Below are positions 1 to 9,671 of a stretch of 64,000 bases of DNA, piece by piece. The notes under the pieces are model-generated. The model saw only the letters and a program-made list of their open reading frames with translations. It made no database searches and was not told the origin of the DNA. Location: the NCBI GenBank assembly GCA_938009235.1, contig CALLIK010000009.1, positions 1 through 64,000 on the forward strand, given 5' to 3'. The DNA comes from an uncultured Caulobacterales bacterium (GTDB lineage Bacteria > Pseudomonadota > Alphaproteobacteria > Caulobacterales > Maricaulaceae). Position 1 is the stretch's first letter. The number at the start of each line of letters is the position of its first letter. The position numbers and the translations under genes were made by a program.

Positions 1-259
1 TTATATCCTCACAAAAGACGAAGGTGGCCGTCATACGCCGTTCTTCAACAACTATCGTCCACAGTTCTACTTCCGTACAACTGACGTGACGGGCGTTGTG
101 ACGCTTAAAGAGGGCACTGAAATGGTTATGCCTGGTGATAATGTTGAAGTTAACGTTGAGCTGATCGTTCCAATCGCGATGGAAGAGAAGCTTCGCTTCG
201 CTATCCGCGAAGGTGGCCGCACAGTTGGCGCCGGCGTTGTTGCAAAAATTCTCGCTTAA
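1..259 (+). CDS. tuf: Elongation factor Tu, C-terminal part (truncated by window start)
   Basis: The first 85 codons (reading from base 2) give the end of EF-Tu, the GTPase that delivers aminoacyl-tRNA to the ribosome. Recognisable domain III stretches include [20 protein letters not shown], the VMPGDNVEV turn and the C-terminal [15 protein letters not shown], ending in TAA. Only domain III is visible; the GTP-binding domain lies outside. Its position directly before rpsJ is the usual str-S10 arrangement in proteobacteria. Confidence 0.98.
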   Translation, partial: YILTKDEGGRHTPFFNNYRPQFYFRTTDVTGVVTLKEGTEMVMPGDNVEVNVELIVPIAMEEKLRFAIREGGRTVGAGVVAKILA

Positions 260-284
260 GCGATATTAATCATTGTGTATTCCG

Positions 285-306
285 GCGGCGCAAGCTAATG
301 CGCCGC
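285..306 (+). other. GC-rich hairpin between tuf and rpsJ
   Basis: GCGGCGCA, a six-base loop, then TGCGCCGC form a perfect 8-bp stem. Only a few scattered T follow, so it is a weak terminator at best. It may attenuate or process the tuf transcript before the S10 operon. Confidence 0.5.
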
Positions 307-378
307 TTCTAATACTAAAAGTGCTGCGGAATGAACCGTGGCCAGCTGTTTGAAACGTGTAAATTCTAGGGTTCCGTT

Positions 379-693
379 ATGGATCGTCAAAATATTCGCA
401 TTCGGTTGAAGGCTTTCGACCATCGCATTCTCGACGTCTCTACTAAAGAGATTGTCTCGACGGCTAAGCGCACTGGCGCTACCGTTCGTGGTCCTATTCC
501 TCTACCAACCCGTATTGAGAAGTTCACAGTGAACCGCTCACCTCACGTTAACAAAAAGTCCCGCGAGCAGTTCGAGATTCGTACGCATAAGCGTATGCTC
601 GATATCGTGGATCCAACACCGCAGACTGTAGACGCGCTTATGAAGCTCGATCTTGCGGCTGGTGTTGACGTTGAAATTAAGTTGGGAGCGTAA
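379..693 (+). CDS. rpsJ: 30S ribosomal protein S10
   Basis: S10 (104 aa) binds the 3' domain of 16S rRNA in the 30S head and also acts with NusB in antitermination. The N-terminus [19 protein letters not shown] and the central [27 protein letters not shown] loop are diagnostic (the loop spans about residues 39-61). Full family length. It opens the S10 operon after a gap of about 120 bp from tuf, where a promoter is likely but not identified, and ends 2 bp before rplC. Confidence 0.98.
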   Translation: MDRQNIRIRLKAFDHRILDVSTKEIVSTAKRTGATVRGPIPLPTRIEKFTVNRSPHVNKKSREQFEIRTHKRMLDIVDPTPQTVDALMKLDLAAGVDVEIKLGA

Positions 694-695
694 AG

Positions 696-1697
696 ATGTT
701 GCGTTCAGGACTACTAGCTAAAAAACTGGGCATGACTCAGGTTTATGATGATGCGGGCAACCATATTCCAGTGACAGTATTGTCGCTCGAAGGCTGTCAG
801 GTCATCGCGTCTAAAACAATCGCGCGTGATGGTTACACGGCTCTTCAGCTTGGTGCTGGTGATGCGAAGCCAAAGCGCGTCTCTAAAGCAGAACGTGAGC
901 GTTTTGCTAAGGCGGGTGTTACACCTAAGAAAAAATGCGTCGAATTCCGTATCGCTGAAGGCAACGAAGTTGCTGTTGGTGCCACGATGTTGGCGGATCA
1001 CTTTGTTCCGGGTCAAAAAATTGATGCTGCCGGTGTTACCGTTGGTAAAGGTTTTGCTGGTGCGATGAAGCGTCATAACTTTGGTGGTCTTCGCGCGACA
1101 CATGGTGTTTCCATATCGCATAGATCACACGGTTCTACGGGTCAGTGTCAGGATCCTGGTAAAGTTTTCAAAGGTAAGAAGATGGCGGGCCACATGGGTG
1201 CTGTTCGCCGTACGGTTCAAAACCTTGAAGTTGCTCGCGTAGATGCTGAGCAAGGTCTTGTAATGATCAAAGGCGCGACGCCTGGTGCAAAGGGAGCTTG
1301 GATTGAGCTTCGGGATGCAACGAAGGGTGTCAAAATGGCTGACTTACCAATGCCTGGTAAGTTCACAATAGATGCGCCTAGGAAAGAGGTTGCTAAGGCG
1401 GCTCCTGCTTCTGGTTCTGACTTTGTTGACGCAATTGTTCTTGTTGATGGCATCGGTCCTAAGGGTGAAGAAGCTTTAGCGGCTGCCGGCATCACGACGT
1501 TGACGCAACTTGTTGCGATGAGTGCTGCTGACATCACGGCCTTGGAAGAGACTATCGGTAAGTCCGGTATTGTCGCCAAGCAAGAGTGGGTTGAGCAAGC
1601 TAAAGAAATGATTGGTGGCGCTGAGCCTCGTTCGCAGGTTGATAAAGACCTTGCTGCGAAGATGCGTAAAGCTGCCGCTAAGGGTGAGGAAGAGTAA
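696..1697 (+). CDS. rplC: 50S ribosomal protein L3 with C-terminal helix-hairpin-helix extension
   Basis: Residues 1 to about 225 are a normal L3, an early 23S rRNA-binding assembly protein, with the conserved [18 protein letters not shown] and KKMAGHMG stretches. Family length is near 210-240 aa, but this protein has 333. The extra tail (about 226-333) carries a helix-hairpin-helix-like module at 243-308 with GIGPK at 252-256 and EWVEQA at 297-302, then a charged alanine/lysine end. A similar module ends L15 in this window. The tail is in frame and ends directly against rplD (TAA then ATG), so it is not an obvious frameshift artefact. The tail's function is unknown; nucleic-acid or protein contact is an inference. 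Confidence 0.97.
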   Translation: MLRSGLLAKKLGMTQVYDDAGNHIPVTVLSLEGCQVIASKTIARDGYTALQLGAGDAKPKRVSKAERERFAKAGVTPKKKCVEFRIAEGNEVAVGATMLADHFVPGQKIDAAGVTVGKGFAGAMKRHNFGGLRATHGVSISHRSHGSTGQCQDPGKVFKGKKMAGHMGAVRRTVQNLEVARVDAEQGLVMIKGATPGAKGAWIELRDATKGVKMADLPMPGKFTIDAPRKEVAKAAPASGSDFVDAIVLVDGIGPKGEEALAAAGITTLTQLVAMSAADITALEETIGKSGIVAKQEWVEQAKEMIGGAEPRSQVDKDLAAKMRKAAAKGEEE

Positions 1698-2318
1698 ATG
1701 AAACTCGACGTTCAAACACTCGCCGGAAAGAAGTCAGGCTCTGTTGAAGTCTCTGACGCTATCTTCGGCAACGAGCCACGTGTAGATGTTCTACACCGTA
1801 TGGTTCGCTATCAATTGGCTAAGCGCCGTTCTGGTACACATCACGTTCAAGAGCGCGGTGAAGTTTCCAAGACAACAAAGCGTATTGGTAATCAAAAAGG
1901 TGGCGGTACTGCTCGTCATGGTAACGGGTCTGTATCTCAGTTCCGTGGTGGTGCTAAGGCGCATGGTCCACGGTCTCGCGATCACAGTTTTGATCTACCA
2001 AAGAAGGTTCGTGCAATGGCTCTGCGTCATGCGATCTCTTCTAAAGTTAAAAATTCAGAGCTTATCATCCTTGATGATGCGACTGTTAAATCACCTAAGA
2101 CGGCTGAATTGCGTAAGCAACTTGAAGCTCTTGGTGTTACAAACGGTTTGATCATTGCGGGCACATCTGTTGATGGTAATTTTGCCAAAGCGGCGTCAAA
2201 CATTCCTAATGTTGATGTTTTACCGTCTGCTGGCGCTAACGTTTATGATATTCTGCGTCGTCACCAATTGGTGCTAACGAAGCAGGCTGTCGCTGATTTG
2301 GAGGCTCGCCTGTCATGA
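1698..2318 (+). CDS. rplD: 50S ribosomal protein L4
   Basis: L4 (206 aa) lines the peptide exit tunnel. The tunnel loop residues are visible: [12 protein letters not shown] and [15 protein letters not shown]. Length is standard. In E. coli, L4 also represses its own S10 operon through the leader RNA; whether that holds here cannot be read from the sequence. The ATG follows the rplC stop with no gap and the stop overlaps the rplW start by 4 bp, so translational coupling is likely. Confidence 0.98.
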   Translation: MKLDVQTLAGKKSGSVEVSDAIFGNEPRVDVLHRMVRYQLAKRRSGTHHVQERGEVSKTTKRIGNQKGGGTARHGNGSVSQFRGGAKAHGPRSRDHSFDLPKKVRAMALRHAISSKVKNSELIILDDATVKSPKTAELRKQLEALGVTNGLIIAGTSVDGNFAKAASNIPNVDVLPSAGANVYDILRRHQLVLTKQAVADLEARLS

Positions 2319-2611
2319 GCATCGCAGCACGTCATTATGATACGGTCACTGCGCCGATTATCACTGAGAAGACAACAATCGTCGCCGAAAACAACCAGGT
2401 TGTTTTTCAGGTGCCTTTGTCTTCATCCAAGCCTCAGATCAAAGAAGCTATTGAGCAATTGTTCAAGGTTTCTGTGACTGCCGTGAATACAGTTCGCGTC
2501 AAGGGTAAAACTAAGCGTTTCCGGGGTCGCCCTGGCAAGCGTAACGATATCAAAAAAGCTTACGTGACGTTGAAAGACGGCGATAGCATTGATATCGCGA
2601 CTGGATTGTAG
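2315..2611 (+). CDS. rplW: 50S ribosomal protein L23
   Basis: L23 (98 aa) sits at the tunnel exit and is the docking site for trigger factor and SRP. The N-terminal PIITEKTT and the [19 protein letters not shown] region (residues about 69-87) are typical. The start ATG overlaps the rplD stop (ATGA). Confidence 0.98.
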   Translation: MSIAARHYDTVTAPIITEKTTIVAENNQVVFQVPLSSSKPQIKEAIEQLFKVSVTAVNTVRVKGKTKRFRGRPGKRNDIKKAYVTLKDGDSIDIATGL

Positions 2612-2620
2612 GGGTTAACA

Positions 2621-3457
2621 ATGGCATTGAAGACATTCAATCCGACGTCTCCTTCGCGCCGTCACCTTGTTCAGGTTGACCGCTCGGAGCTCCATAAAGG
2701 ACGTCCGGAGAAATCACTCACACACGGTCTGACTAAGTCCGGTGGACGTAACAACACAGGCCGCATCACTATGCGTCGCCAAGGTGGTGGGCATAAGCGC
2801 CTTTATCGCATGGTCGACTTTAAGCGTAGTAAGCGTGATGTAACGGCTGAAGTTCTACGGTTGGAGTATGATCCAAACCGCACGGCTTTCATCGCACTTA
2901 TCCAGTATAAAGATGGTGAAAAAGCTTACATCCTAGCGCCTCAACGTTTGGCAGCTGGCGATTCTGTGATCTCTTCTGATCGTGCAGACGTAAAGCCTGG
3001 GAACACTATGTCCCTTCGCGTTATGCCGGTTGGTACGATCATTCATAACATTGAGCTTAAACCTGGTAAGGGTGGCCAATTGGCTCGCTCTGCTGGTACA
3101 TACGCTCAACTTGTTGGCCGTTCTGAAGGTTATGCTCAAATTCGTCTTAAGTCTGGCGAAATGCGTATGGTTCATCAGGCATGTCTTGCGACTGTTGGTG
3201 CTGTGTCCAATCCGGATCACATGAACATCAATCTTGGTAAGGCGGGCCGTAAACGCTGGTTGGGTAAGCGCCCGCAAGTTCGCGGCGTAGCCATGAACCC
3301 GGTAGATCATCCACATGGTGGTGGCGAAGGCCGTACATCAGGTGGTCGTCATCCAGTTACACCTTGGGGTAAGCCGACTAAGGGTGCTAAGACGCGCTCG
3401 AATAAAGCTACTGACAAATTCATCATTCGTTCGCGTCACGCGAAGAAAAAACGCTAG
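2621..3457 (+). CDS. rplB: 50S ribosomal protein L2
   Basis: L2 (278 aa) supports the peptidyl-transferase centre and subunit joining. The conserved C-terminal block with [20 protein letters not shown], including the universally conserved histidine, is intact, as is the N-terminal [14 protein letters not shown]. Length is usual. It lies 9 bp after rplW and 12 bp before rpsS. Confidence 0.99.
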   Translation: MALKTFNPTSPSRRHLVQVDRSELHKGRPEKSLTHGLTKSGGRNNTGRITMRRQGGGHKRLYRMVDFKRSKRDVTAEVLRLEYDPNRTAFIALIQYKDGEKAYILAPQRLAAGDSVISSDRADVKPGNTMSLRVMPVGTIIHNIELKPGKGGQLARSAGTYAQLVGRSEGYAQIRLKSGEMRMVHQACLATVGAVSNPDHMNINLGKAGRKRWLGKRPQVRGVAMNPVDHPHGGGEGRTSGGRHPVTPWGKPTKGAKTRSNKATDKFIIRSRHAKKKR

Positions 3458-3469
3458 GGAGCGCGGAAC

Positions 3470-3748
3470 ATGCCACGTTCAGTTTGGAAAGGTCCGTTTG
3501 TTGACGGATACCTCCTGAAGAAAGCCGAAGCGACACGCGGAGAAGCGCGTCATAAGCCGATCAAAACTTGGTCGCGTCGCTCCACAATCATGCCGTCATT
3601 TGTCGGTTTGTCTTTTCAGGTTCATAATGGTCAGAAATTTGTCCCTGTCACGATCGACGAGGACATGGTTGGTCATAAGCTCGGCGAATTTGCACCGACG
3701 CGGACTTATTACGGTCATTTGGCCGATAAAAAAGCCAAGCGGAAGTAG
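3470..3748 (+). CDS. rpsS: 30S ribosomal protein S19
   Basis: S19 (92 aa) forms a dimer with S13 in the 30S head near the A-site tRNA. The start [18 protein letters not shown], the [11 protein letters not shown] motif and the [13 protein letters not shown] stretch are all present. The RBS GGAGCG lies just upstream of the ATG. Confidence 0.98.
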   Translation: MPRSVWKGPFVDGYLLKKAEATRGEARHKPIKTWSRRSTIMPSFVGLSFQVHNGQKFVPVTIDEDMVGHKLGEFAPTRTYYGHLADKKAKRK

Positions 3749-3754
3749 AGCGTC

Positions 3755-4210
3755 ATGGCAAAGCAAAAACAGCACCGCCGTTTAGGCGACAAGGAAGCCC
3801 GCGCAAAATTGCGTATGATTCGGATTAGCCCGCAGAAACTGAACCTAGTGGCTCAGCTTATTCGCGGTAAGAAAGTTGAAACAGCTTTGGCTGACCTTCA
3901 ATTCTCTCACAAGCGTATCTCTGGTGATGTGAAAAAAGTTCTCGAGAGTGCGATTGCGAACGCTGAGAATAATCACGGTCTTGATATCGATAGCTTGATT
4001 GTTACCGAAGCTTACGTTGGTAAGAACTTCGTCATGAAACGTTTCCGTGCGCGTGCGCGCGGTCGTGGTGCTCGCATCTTGAAGCCGTTCTCTGAATTGA
4101 CAATCGTCGTCAAAGAAGTTGACGAAGCTGAAGTCGCTGCTCGCGCTGAGAACAAAGCGAAAAAGAAAGCTGCTAAGAACGCAGCGATCATGAAGAGTGA
4201 GGCCGCGTAA
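3755..4210 (+). CDS. rplV: 50S ribosomal protein L22 with basic C-terminal tail
   Basis: L22 (151 aa) contributes the beta-hairpin that lines the exit tunnel; here the tip region is [17 protein letters not shown]. Family length is 110-127 aa. The excess is an alanine/lysine-rich C-terminal tail from about residue 126, a frequent alphaproteobacterial elaboration. The stop overlaps the rpsC start by one base (TAATG). Confidence 0.97.
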   Translation: MAKQKQHRRLGDKEARAKLRMIRISPQKLNLVAQLIRGKKVETALADLQFSHKRISGDVKKVLESAIANAENNHGLDIDSLIVTEAYVGKNFVMKRFRARARGRGARILKPFSELTIVVKEVDEAEVAARAENKAKKKAAKNAAIMKSEAA

Positions 4211-4947
4211 TGGGTCAGAAGATTAATCCAATTGGCTTGCGTCTCGGTATCAACCGGACTTGGTCATCGCGTTGGTACGCAAAGACGTCTGAATATGGCG
4301 ATCTACTTCATCAAGATCTAACGATCCGTTCGTTCTTGATGGGTGAGCTTAAGAATGCTTCCGTCTCTCGTATTATCATTGAGCGCCCGCATAAAACATG
4401 CCGCGTCACTATCTACACGGCGCGTCCGGGTGTTGTGATCGGTAAAAAGGGTTCTGATATTGAAGTTCTTCGTAAGCGTGTCGCTGACATGGTTGACGGT
4501 GAAGTTTTCATCAACCTAATCGAAGTTCGTAAGCCAGAAGTTGATGCTTATCTTGTTGCTGATGGCATTGCCCAGCAACTTGAGCGCCGCGTCTCTTTCC
4601 GTCGCGCCATGAAGCGTTCGCTTCAAAGCGCAATGCGGATGGGTGCTGTTGGTTGTAAGATCAAACTTGGTGGTCGTCTTGGCGGCGCTGAAATCGCGCG
4701 TGTTGAACAGTATCATGAGGGATCAGTTCCTCTTCATACGATGCGCGCTGATATTGATTACGGCACAGCCCGTGCAATGACAGCTATGGGCATCATTGGT
4801 ATTAAGGTGTGGATCAACAAGGGCGAGATCATGGAACATGATCCATACGCCCATGAGAAACGCATGAACGAGCAGGGCAATGAACGCTCTCGCGGTAACG
4901 ATCGTTCGGGTGGTGGTCGTGACCGTCGTCCGTCTCGTTCGAAGTAA
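4210..4947 (+). CDS. rpsC: 30S ribosomal protein S3
   Basis: S3 (245 aa) is part of the mRNA entry site. It shows the [14 protein letters not shown] start, a KH domain with the [12 protein letters not shown] loop, and the C-terminal [19 protein letters not shown] region. An arginine/glycine-rich tail after about residue 220 is disordered-looking. The start is coupled to rplV. Confidence 0.98.
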   Translation: MGQKINPIGLRLGINRTWSSRWYAKTSEYGDLLHQDLTIRSFLMGELKNASVSRIIIERPHKTCRVTIYTARPGVVIGKKGSDIEVLRKRVADMVDGEVFINLIEVRKPEVDAYLVADGIAQQLERRVSFRRAMKRSLQSAMRMGAVGCKIKLGGRLGGAEIARVEQYHEGSVPLHTMRADIDYGTARAMTAMGIIGIKVWINKGEIMEHDPYAHEKRMNEQGNERSRGNDRSGGGRDRRPSRSK

Positions 4948-4963
4948 TTAGGGGCTAAGAGCA

Positions 4964-5377
4964 ATGTTACAGCCAAAACGTACAAAATTTCGGAAGGCCC
5001 ATAAGGGCCGGATTAAGGGAATGGCCAAAGGCGGCTCCTCTCTTACTTTCGGTTCATACGGCCTGAAGTCTATGGATGCTGAACGCGTTACTGCGCGTCA
5101 GATCGAAGCGACTCGTCGTGCGATCACGCGTCACATGAAACGTTCCGGTCGTGTCTGGATCCGCATCTTCCCAGATGTCCCTGTCACGAAAAAGCCTACT
5201 GAAGTCCGTATGGGTAAAGGTAAGGGTTCTGTTGAATTCTGGGCCGCTAAAGTTAAGCCTGGTCGGATCATGTTTGAAATCGACGGCGTCACAGATGATG
5301 TCGCTCGCGAAGCCCTGCGTCTCGGCGCAGCCAAATTGCCGGTGCGGACGAAAATCGTCACGCGTCCGGGCGAATAG
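4964..5377 (+). CDS. rplP: 50S ribosomal protein L16
   Basis: L16 (137 aa) helps position A-site t[19 protein letters not shown], the FGSYGLKS segment, [20 protein letters not shown] and the [10 protein letters not shown] block mark it as complete. An AGG-containing RBS precedes the ATG. Spacing to rpmC is small. Confidence 0.98.
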   Translation: MLQPKRTKFRKAHKGRIKGMAKGGSSLTFGSYGLKSMDAERVTARQIEATRRAITRHMKRSGRVWIRIFPDVPVTKKPTEVRMGKGKGSVEFWAAKVKPGRIMFEIDGVTDDVAREALRLGAAKLPVRTKIVTRPGE

Positions 5378-5388
5378 GAGTGGCGATC

Positions 5389-5595
5389 ATGAAAGCCGAA
5401 GATATCCGCGCATTTTCTGACGATCAGCTCACAGATGAGTTGCTCAAGCTAAAGAAAGAGCAGTTCAATCTGCGTTTTCAAGGCGCGACGGGTCAGTTGG
5501 AGAAAACTGCTCGCGTTCGTCAAGTTCGCCGCGACATTGCTCGCATCAAAACAATTCAAGCCGAAAAAAAACCGGCTGTGAAAAAGGAGGCATAA
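5389..5595 (+). CDS. rpmC: 50S ribosomal protein L29
   Basis: L29 (68 aa) sits beside L23 at the tunnel exit. The core [20 protein letters not shown] and [14 protein letters not shown] are canonical. I chose the ATG at 5389, not the in-frame GTG at 5380, because GGAG (5377-5380) is then 8 bases upstream and the protein has the usual length. Confidence 0.95.
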   Translation: MKAEDIRAFSDDQLTDELLKLKKEQFNLRFQGATGQLEKTARVRQVRRDIARIKTIQAEKKPAVKKEA

Positions 5596-5598
5596 GTC

Positions 5599-5832
5599 AT
5601 GCCTAAACGTATCCTTCAAGGTGTCGTTGTCTCCGACAAGACTGACAAGACTATTGTTGTCAAAGTTGAACGTTCATTTTTGCACCCGTTGCTAAAGAAA
5701 ACGATCCGTCGGACAAAGAAATATCACGCCCATGACGAGACAAACTCGATCAAGGTCGGAGAGCAGGTGCGCATTATTGAGTGTCCACCGAAATCAAAAC
5801 TGAAGACCTGGGAAGTCGTCACAGCGAAGTAA
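5599..5832 (+). CDS. rpsQ: 30S ribosomal protein S17
   Basis: S17 (77 aa) is an OB-fold primary 16S rRNA binder. [20 protein letters not shown] and the [11 protein letters not shown] strand identify it. The ATG lies 3 bp after the rpmC stop, with an AAAGGAGG RBS inside the end of rpmC. A 39-bp gap follows before rplN. Confidence 0.98.
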   Translation: MPKRILQGVVVSDKTDKTIVVKVERSFLHPLLKKTIRRTKKYHAHDETNSIKVGEQVRIIECPPKSKLKTWEVVTAK

Positions 5833-5871
5833 TTCGCTGACTGACGAAACTGCCAAGCTTAGGAGAATCGC

Positions 5872-6255
5872 ATGATTCAAATGCAGACAAATCTCGATGT
5901 CGCCGATAATTCCGGTGCTCGTCGCGTCCAGTGCATCAAGGTACTGGGTGGGTCCAAGCGGCGCTATGCTAGCGTGGGTGACGTTATCGTCGTCTCCGTT
6001 AAAGAAGCACAGCCGCGCGGAAAAGTTAAAAAGGGTGACGTTCGTCGCGCTGTTGTTGTACGTGTCCGTAAAGACATTCAACGCGCTGACGGTTCCGTTA
6101 TTCGCTTTGACGGCAACGCTGCTGTCATCATCAACAATAATGGCGAGCCGATTGGTACGCGGATTTTTGGCCCTGTACCGCGCGAACTTCGCGCCAAGTC
6201 CAGCTCGACAAAAAATCTGATGAAAATCGTCTCCCTCGCACCAGAGGTCCTGTAG
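5872..6255 (+). CDS. rplN: 50S ribosomal protein L14
   Basis: L14 (127 aa) binds 23S rRNA and contacts 16S rRNA in an intersubunit bridge, and is the target of the silencing factor RsfS. It begins [18 protein letters not shown]. The family usually has 122 aa. The extra five residues are in the C-terminal [16 protein letters not shown] segment, where most homologues have a shorter loop. An AGGAGA RBS lies a few bases upstream. Confidence 0.98.
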   Translation: MIQMQTNLDVADNSGARRVQCIKVLGGSKRRYASVGDVIVVSVKEAQPRGKVKKGDVRRAVVVRVRKDIQRADGSVIRFDGNAAVIINNNGEPIGTRIFGPVPRELRAKSSSTKNLMKIVSLAPEVL

Positions 6256-6257
6256 TC

Positions 6258-6578
6258 ATGGCTGCTAAGATCAAAAAAGGCGATTATGTCGTTGTCCTAT
6301 CGGGCGGTGATAAAGGTCGTAAAGGCGAAGTTCTTAAAGTTCTTCCAAAAGAAGAGCGCGTTGTCGTTAAAGGCGTTCGCCTTGTTAAGCGTCACGTGAA
6401 GCCTAGCCAAGCTGATCCTGAAGGCGGGATCAAATCGTTTGAAGCTCCAATTCACGTGTCTAACGTCTCACACATTGATCCAAAAGATAATGTTGCGACG
6501 CGCGTAGGTTTCAAAGTTCTAAAAGATGGCAAGAAGGTCCGTGTGGCCAAGAAGTCGGGAGAAGTCATCGATGGCTAA
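6258..6578 (+). CDS. rplX: 50S ribosomal protein L24
   Basis: L24 (106 aa) starts 50S assembly. A KOW motif is clear in residues about 5-32 ([19 protein letters not shown]). The last 8 bp overlap the chosen start of rplE, pointing to coupled translation. Confidence 0.97.
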   Translation: MAAKIKKGDYVVVLSGGDKGRKGEVLKVLPKEERVVVKGVRLVKRHVKPSQADPEGGIKSFEAPIHVSNVSHIDPKDNVATRVGFKVLKDGKKVRVAKKSGEVIDG

Positions 6579-7125
6579 GCCGTATACACCTCGTTTGGCC
6601 GCCCTGTATCAGGACGAAATTCGTGCCAAAATGCAAGAGCAGTTTAAATACTCCAACCCAATGCAGATTCCTTCAGTCGATAAAATCGTCTTGAATATGG
6701 GTCTCGGCGAAGGCGTTGCTGATAAGAAAAAAGTTGCTGCTGCCATTGAAGAGCTAACGCTCATTGCTGGTCAGAAGCCTGTTCCAACTGTAGCTAAGAA
6801 ATCCATTGCTGGATTTAAGCTTCGCGACGGTATGGTCATTGGCGCAAAGGTTACTTTGCGACGCGACCGTATGTTTGAATTCATGGATCGCCTTGTTAAC
6901 ATCGCGCTTCCACGTGTTCGTGACTTTCGCGGATTGAACGGAAAAAGTTTTGACGGCAACGGCAACTATGGCATGGGCCTCAAAGAACATATCGTGTTCC
7001 CTGAAATTGACTATGATAAAGTTGACCAAGTCCGTGGTATGGATATCGTGGTGCAAACAAGCGCCAAAACTGATGAAGAATCAAAGGCATTATTGGCCGC
7101 GTTTGGGTTCCCTTTCCGCAACTAG
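6571..7125 (+). CDS. rplE: 50S ribosomal protein L5
   Basis: L5 (184 aa) binds 5S rRNA and contacts P-site t[32 protein letters not shown] and the FPEIDYDKV segment are diagnostic. An in-frame upstream start at 6526 would add residues that lie wholly in rplX and match nothing in L5. The ATG at 6571 has GGGAG 10 bases upstream and gives normal length. Confidence 0.96.
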   Translation: MAKPYTPRLAALYQDEIRAKMQEQFKYSNPMQIPSVDKIVLNMGLGEGVADKKKVAAAIEELTLIAGQKPVPTVAKKSIAGFKLRDGMVIGAKVTLRRDRMFEFMDRLVNIALPRVRDFRGLNGKSFDGNGNYGMGLKEHIVFPEIDYDKVDQVRGMDIVVQTSAKTDEESKALLAAFGFPFRN

Positions 7126-7158
7126 CGGATTGACCAAACGAACGCAGTAAGTCGAGCG

Positions 7159-7173
7159 GGTCTTTTAAAGACC
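7159..7173 (+). other. Palindrome in the rplE-rpsN gap
   Basis: GGTCTTTTAAAGACC is a perfect inverted repeat around a central T in the 75-bp gap before rpsN. No T-tract follows. It could form a short mRNA hairpin for processing or translational control of rpsN. Confidence 0.45.
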
Positions 7174-7200
7174 TAGCAAGCTAAAGAAGGAAATGATTGA

Positions 7201-7506
7201 ATGGCAAAAGTCAGTGCAGTCGAACGCAATCTGAAGCGCCAACGCCTCGTCGCAAAATATGCGGCTAAGCGGGCACTTTTGAAAGATATTGCGCGTAACA
7301 AAGATCTACCGGTCGAAGAGCGTTTTGCGGCTCAGCTCAAACTCGCGGCTCTTCCGCGTAACTCAGCCGAGAACCGCGTACGTAACCGTTGTTTGGTTAC
7401 GGGTCGCCCTCGCGGTTATTACCGTAAAATGAAAATGTCCCGTATCGCGCTTCGTGATTACGGATCAATTGGCCTGATTCCAGGCTTGACGAAATCTAGC
7501 TGGTAA
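7201..7506 (+). CDS. rpsN: 30S ribosomal protein S14 (zinc-independent type)
   Basis: S14 (101 aa) belongs to the 30S head. Length and the absence of the two CxxC pairs show the zinc-free form. [17 protein letters not shown] and the C-terminal [10 protein letters not shown] are canonical. The RBS GAAGGAA lies upstream of the ATG. Confidence 0.98.
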   Translation: MAKVSAVERNLKRQRLVAKYAAKRALLKDIARNKDLPVEERFAAQLKLAALPRNSAENRVRNRCLVTGRPRGYYRKMKMSRIALRDYGSIGLIPGLTKSSW

Positions 7507-7518
7507 GGAGGAAACACA

Positions 7519-7917
7519 ATGTCTTTTTCTGATCCTCTCGGTGATATGCTCACCCGTATCCGTAACGCTATCATGCGTAACCGTTCAACGGTTATGACGC
7601 CTGCGTCTAATCTTCGTGGCCGCGTCCTTGACGTTTTGGCTGATGAAGGTTTCATCCGCGGATATGCTGAAACAACTGATGATGCAGGCTTTCGCGCTTT
7701 CAACATCGAACTAAAATATTTCGAAGGCGAAGCTGTTATTCGTGAGATTAAACGTGTGTCCAAACCCGGTCGTCGTGTTTATTCTTCTGTGAAAACACTC
7801 CCGCAGGTCCGTAACGGCCTCGGTATCGCTATTCTTTCAACCCCTAAAGGCGTTATGAGTGACGCCGCTGCACGTGAAAACAACGTCGGCGGTGAAGTTC
7901 TTTGCCAGGTCGCGTAG
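7519..7917 (+). CDS. rpsH: 30S ribosomal protein S8
   Basis: S8 (132 aa) is a primary 16S rRNA binder and in E. coli the translational repressor of the spc operon. [21 protein letters not shown] and [14 protein letters not shown] are present. The strong RBS AAGGAGG is 8 bases upstream. No clear S8-binding mimic was located by eye in the adjacent mRNA. Confidence 0.98.
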   Translation: MSFSDPLGDMLTRIRNAIMRNRSTVMTPASNLRGRVLDVLADEGFIRGYAETTDDAGFRAFNIELKYFEGEAVIREIKRVSKPGRRVYSSVKTLPQVRNGLGIAILSTPKGVMSDAAARENNVGGEVLCQVA

Positions 7918-7926
7918 GAGGATAAT

Positions 7927-8460
7927 ATGTCACGTATTGGTAAAAATCCTGTCACGATCCCAGCGGCCGTAACTCTGACCCAGGCTGGTCAAGTTGTGAC
8001 TGTTAAAGGCGCTAAAGGCGAACTGAGCTTTACGCTTCCAGATGCTGTTACAGGTAAATTGGATGGCGATAAGTTTGTTGTTGCTCCTGTTGAAGGTAAC
8101 AAAAACGCGAAAGCAATGTGGGGCATGGCCCGTACAATGGTTTTGAACATGGTTGAAGGCGTTACTAATGGCTTCAAAAAAGAATTAGAACTACGTGGTG
8201 TTGGTTATCGGGCGCAAATGAAGGGCAATGATTTGTCTATGCAGCTTGGTTTCTCACATGACGTAAACTATCCAGCTCCAGACGGCATCAAGATCTCTTC
8301 GGCTAAGCCGACACAGATCACTGTCGAAGGTATAGATAAACAAAAAGTTGGCCAAGTGGCCGCTGAAATCCGGTCTTTCCGGAAACCTGAGCCTTACAAG
8401 GGCAAAGGTGTTCGGTATGTCGGCGAATTCGTCCGACAGAAAGAAGGGAAGAAGAAGTAG
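7927..8460 (+). CDS. rplF: 50S ribosomal protein L6
   Basis: L6 (177 aa) lies near the GTPase-associated centre. MSRIGKNPV, the duplicated L6 fold, and the C-terminal [12 protein letters not shown] motif are all seen. Full length, with RBS AGGAGG immediately upstream. Confidence 0.98.
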   Translation: MSRIGKNPVTIPAAVTLTQAGQVVTVKGAKGELSFTLPDAVTGKLDGDKFVVAPVEGNKNAKAMWGMARTMVLNMVEGVTNGFKKELELRGVGYRAQMKGNDLSMQLGFSHDVNYPAPDGIKISSAKPTQITVEGIDKQKVGQVAAEIRSFRKPEPYKGKGVRYVGEFVRQKEGKKK

Positions 8461-8462
8461 TC

Positions 8463-8813
8463 ATGAAATCCTCTCGCTCCCTTATGCAGCGCCGCGCGCA
8501 ACGCGTCCGTCGCCGCCTCAAAAAACACGCCAATGGCCGTCCTCGTCTTTCGGTTTTCCGCAGCTCGAAAAACATCAGCGCGCAGATCATCGACGACGCA
8601 ACTGGTACGACTTTAGCTTCTGCTTCCACTTTGGAAGACAAGAAAGTTACTGGCGGCGACGTAGCTGCCGCAATTCGTATCGGTAAACTTGTTGCTGAAC
8701 GTGCTGCTAAAGCCAAAGTCGGCGACATCGTTTTCGATCGTGGACCTTATCTTTATCACGGACGGGTGAAAGCCCTTGCCGACGCGGCTCGCGAAGCCGG
8801 TTTGAAATTCTAG
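8463..8813 (+). CDS. rplR: 50S ribosomal protein L18
   Basis: L18 (116 aa) binds 5S rRNA with L5. [20 protein letters not shown] and [20 protein letters not shown] identify it. It starts 2 bp after rplF and precedes rpsE by 9 bp. Confidence 0.98.
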   Translation: MKSSRSLMQRRAQRVRRRLKKHANGRPRLSVFRSSKNISAQIIDDATGTTLASASTLEDKKVTGGDVAAAIRIGKLVAERAAKAKVGDIVFDRGPYLYHGRVKALADAAREAGLKF

Positions 8814-8822
8814 GAACGTATT

Positions 8823-9410
8823 ATGGCTCGTAGAGAAGACAACAACCGTCGCGGTAAACGCGAAGAAGTAGACAATGAATTCACGGATCGCCTCGTTCAC
8901 ATTAACCGTGTGGCTAAGACCGTAAAAGGTGGGCGTAACATGTCCTTCGCTGCCCTCGTAATTGTAGGTGACGAAAAAGGTCGTGTTGGTTTCGGTAAGG
9001 GTAAAGCCCGCGAAGTACCGGAAGCTATCCGTAAAGCGTCTGAAGAAGCTAAAAAGACTATGATCCGCGTGCCTTTACGCGAAGGTCGTACGTTCCATCA
9101 CGATGTTAAGGGCCGTCACGGTGCTGGTAAAGTTGTGATGCGTGCAGCGCCTCCGGGTACAGGTGTTATTGCAGGTGGTCCAATGCGGGCCGTCCTGGAA
9201 TGTCTTGGTGTTCAGGACGTTGTGACTAAGTCGATTGGTACGTCCAATCCATACAACATGGTTCGTGCGACATTTGACGCACTGAAGCGTATGGAAAGCC
9301 CACGTACTATTGCGAATAAGCGCGGTAAAAAGGTGGCTGAAATTGTTACTCGTCGTAATGACGGTGTATCAGCTCCTGAAGCGCTCGACGCTTCTGAAAC
9401 CGTCTCCTAG
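8823..9410 (+). CDS. rpsE: 30S ribosomal protein S5
   Basis: S5 (195 aa) is a fidelity protein by the decoding centre and mRNA entry. The [20 protein letters not shown] segment (dsRNA-binding-like fold) and the [13 protein letters not shown] and [12 protein letters not shown] motifs are intact. A short acidic/alanine C-terminal tail extends beyond the core. Confidence 0.98.
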   Translation: MARREDNNRRGKREEVDNEFTDRLVHINRVAKTVKGGRNMSFAALVIVGDEKGRVGFGKGKAREVPEAIRKASEEAKKTMIRVPLREGRTFHHDVKGRHGAGKVVMRAAPPGTGVIAGGPMRAVLECLGVQDVVTKSIGTSNPYNMVRATFDALKRMESPRTIANKRGKKVAEIVTRRNDGVSAPEALDASETVS

Positions 9411-9421
9411 GAGATTTGAAT

Positions 9422-9610
9422 ATGGCTAAAAAAGCAACCGTCACTGTGCGCCAAACTGGCAGCGCAACTCGCCGTAAACCTGACCAGCGTGCAACGCTTG
9501 TCGGTTTGGGCTTGGGTCGTATCGGAAAACAGCGTACGCTGGAAGATACACCCTCTGTGCGTGGGATGATTAATAAAGTCGCCCACATGGTAAAAATCGT
9601 AGAAGAGTAG
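9422..9610 (+). CDS. rpmD: 50S ribosomal protein L30
   Basis: L30 (62 aa) is a small ferredoxin-fold protein, present in many but not all bacteria. [20 protein letters not shown] and [20 protein letters not shown] match the family. The ATG at 9422 is preferred over an in-frame TTG at 9416: GGAG lies upstream at a fitting distance. Confidence 0.96.
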   Translation: MAKKATVTVRQTGSATRRKPDQRATLVGLGLGRIGKQRTLEDTPSVRGMINKVAHMVKIVEE

Positions 9611-9618
9611 TCTTTCGG

Positions 9619-9642
9619 GAGCCCTTAAAATGTTAAGGGCTC
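9619..9642 (+). other. Perfect 10-bp inverted repeat between rpmD and rplO
   Basis: GAGCCCTTAA, loop AATG, TTAAGGGCTC. The stem is perfect and the four-base loop makes a very stable hairpin. The bases after it are not T-rich, so it does not look like a simple intrinsic terminator. It ends about 30 bases before the rplO ATG. Confidence 0.75.
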
Positions 9643-9671
9643 ACCGTTTGAAACCTCTTGAGGACAAGACA

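Noticed and set aside
714..1121. Minus-strand open frame inside rplC
   Set aside because: It is the mirror of strong L3 codons; no RBS and no protein pattern.
9630..9671. Upstream in-frame start for L15 adding 14 residues
   Set aside because: The start codon lies in the hairpin loop, has no RBS, and the residues match nothing in L15.
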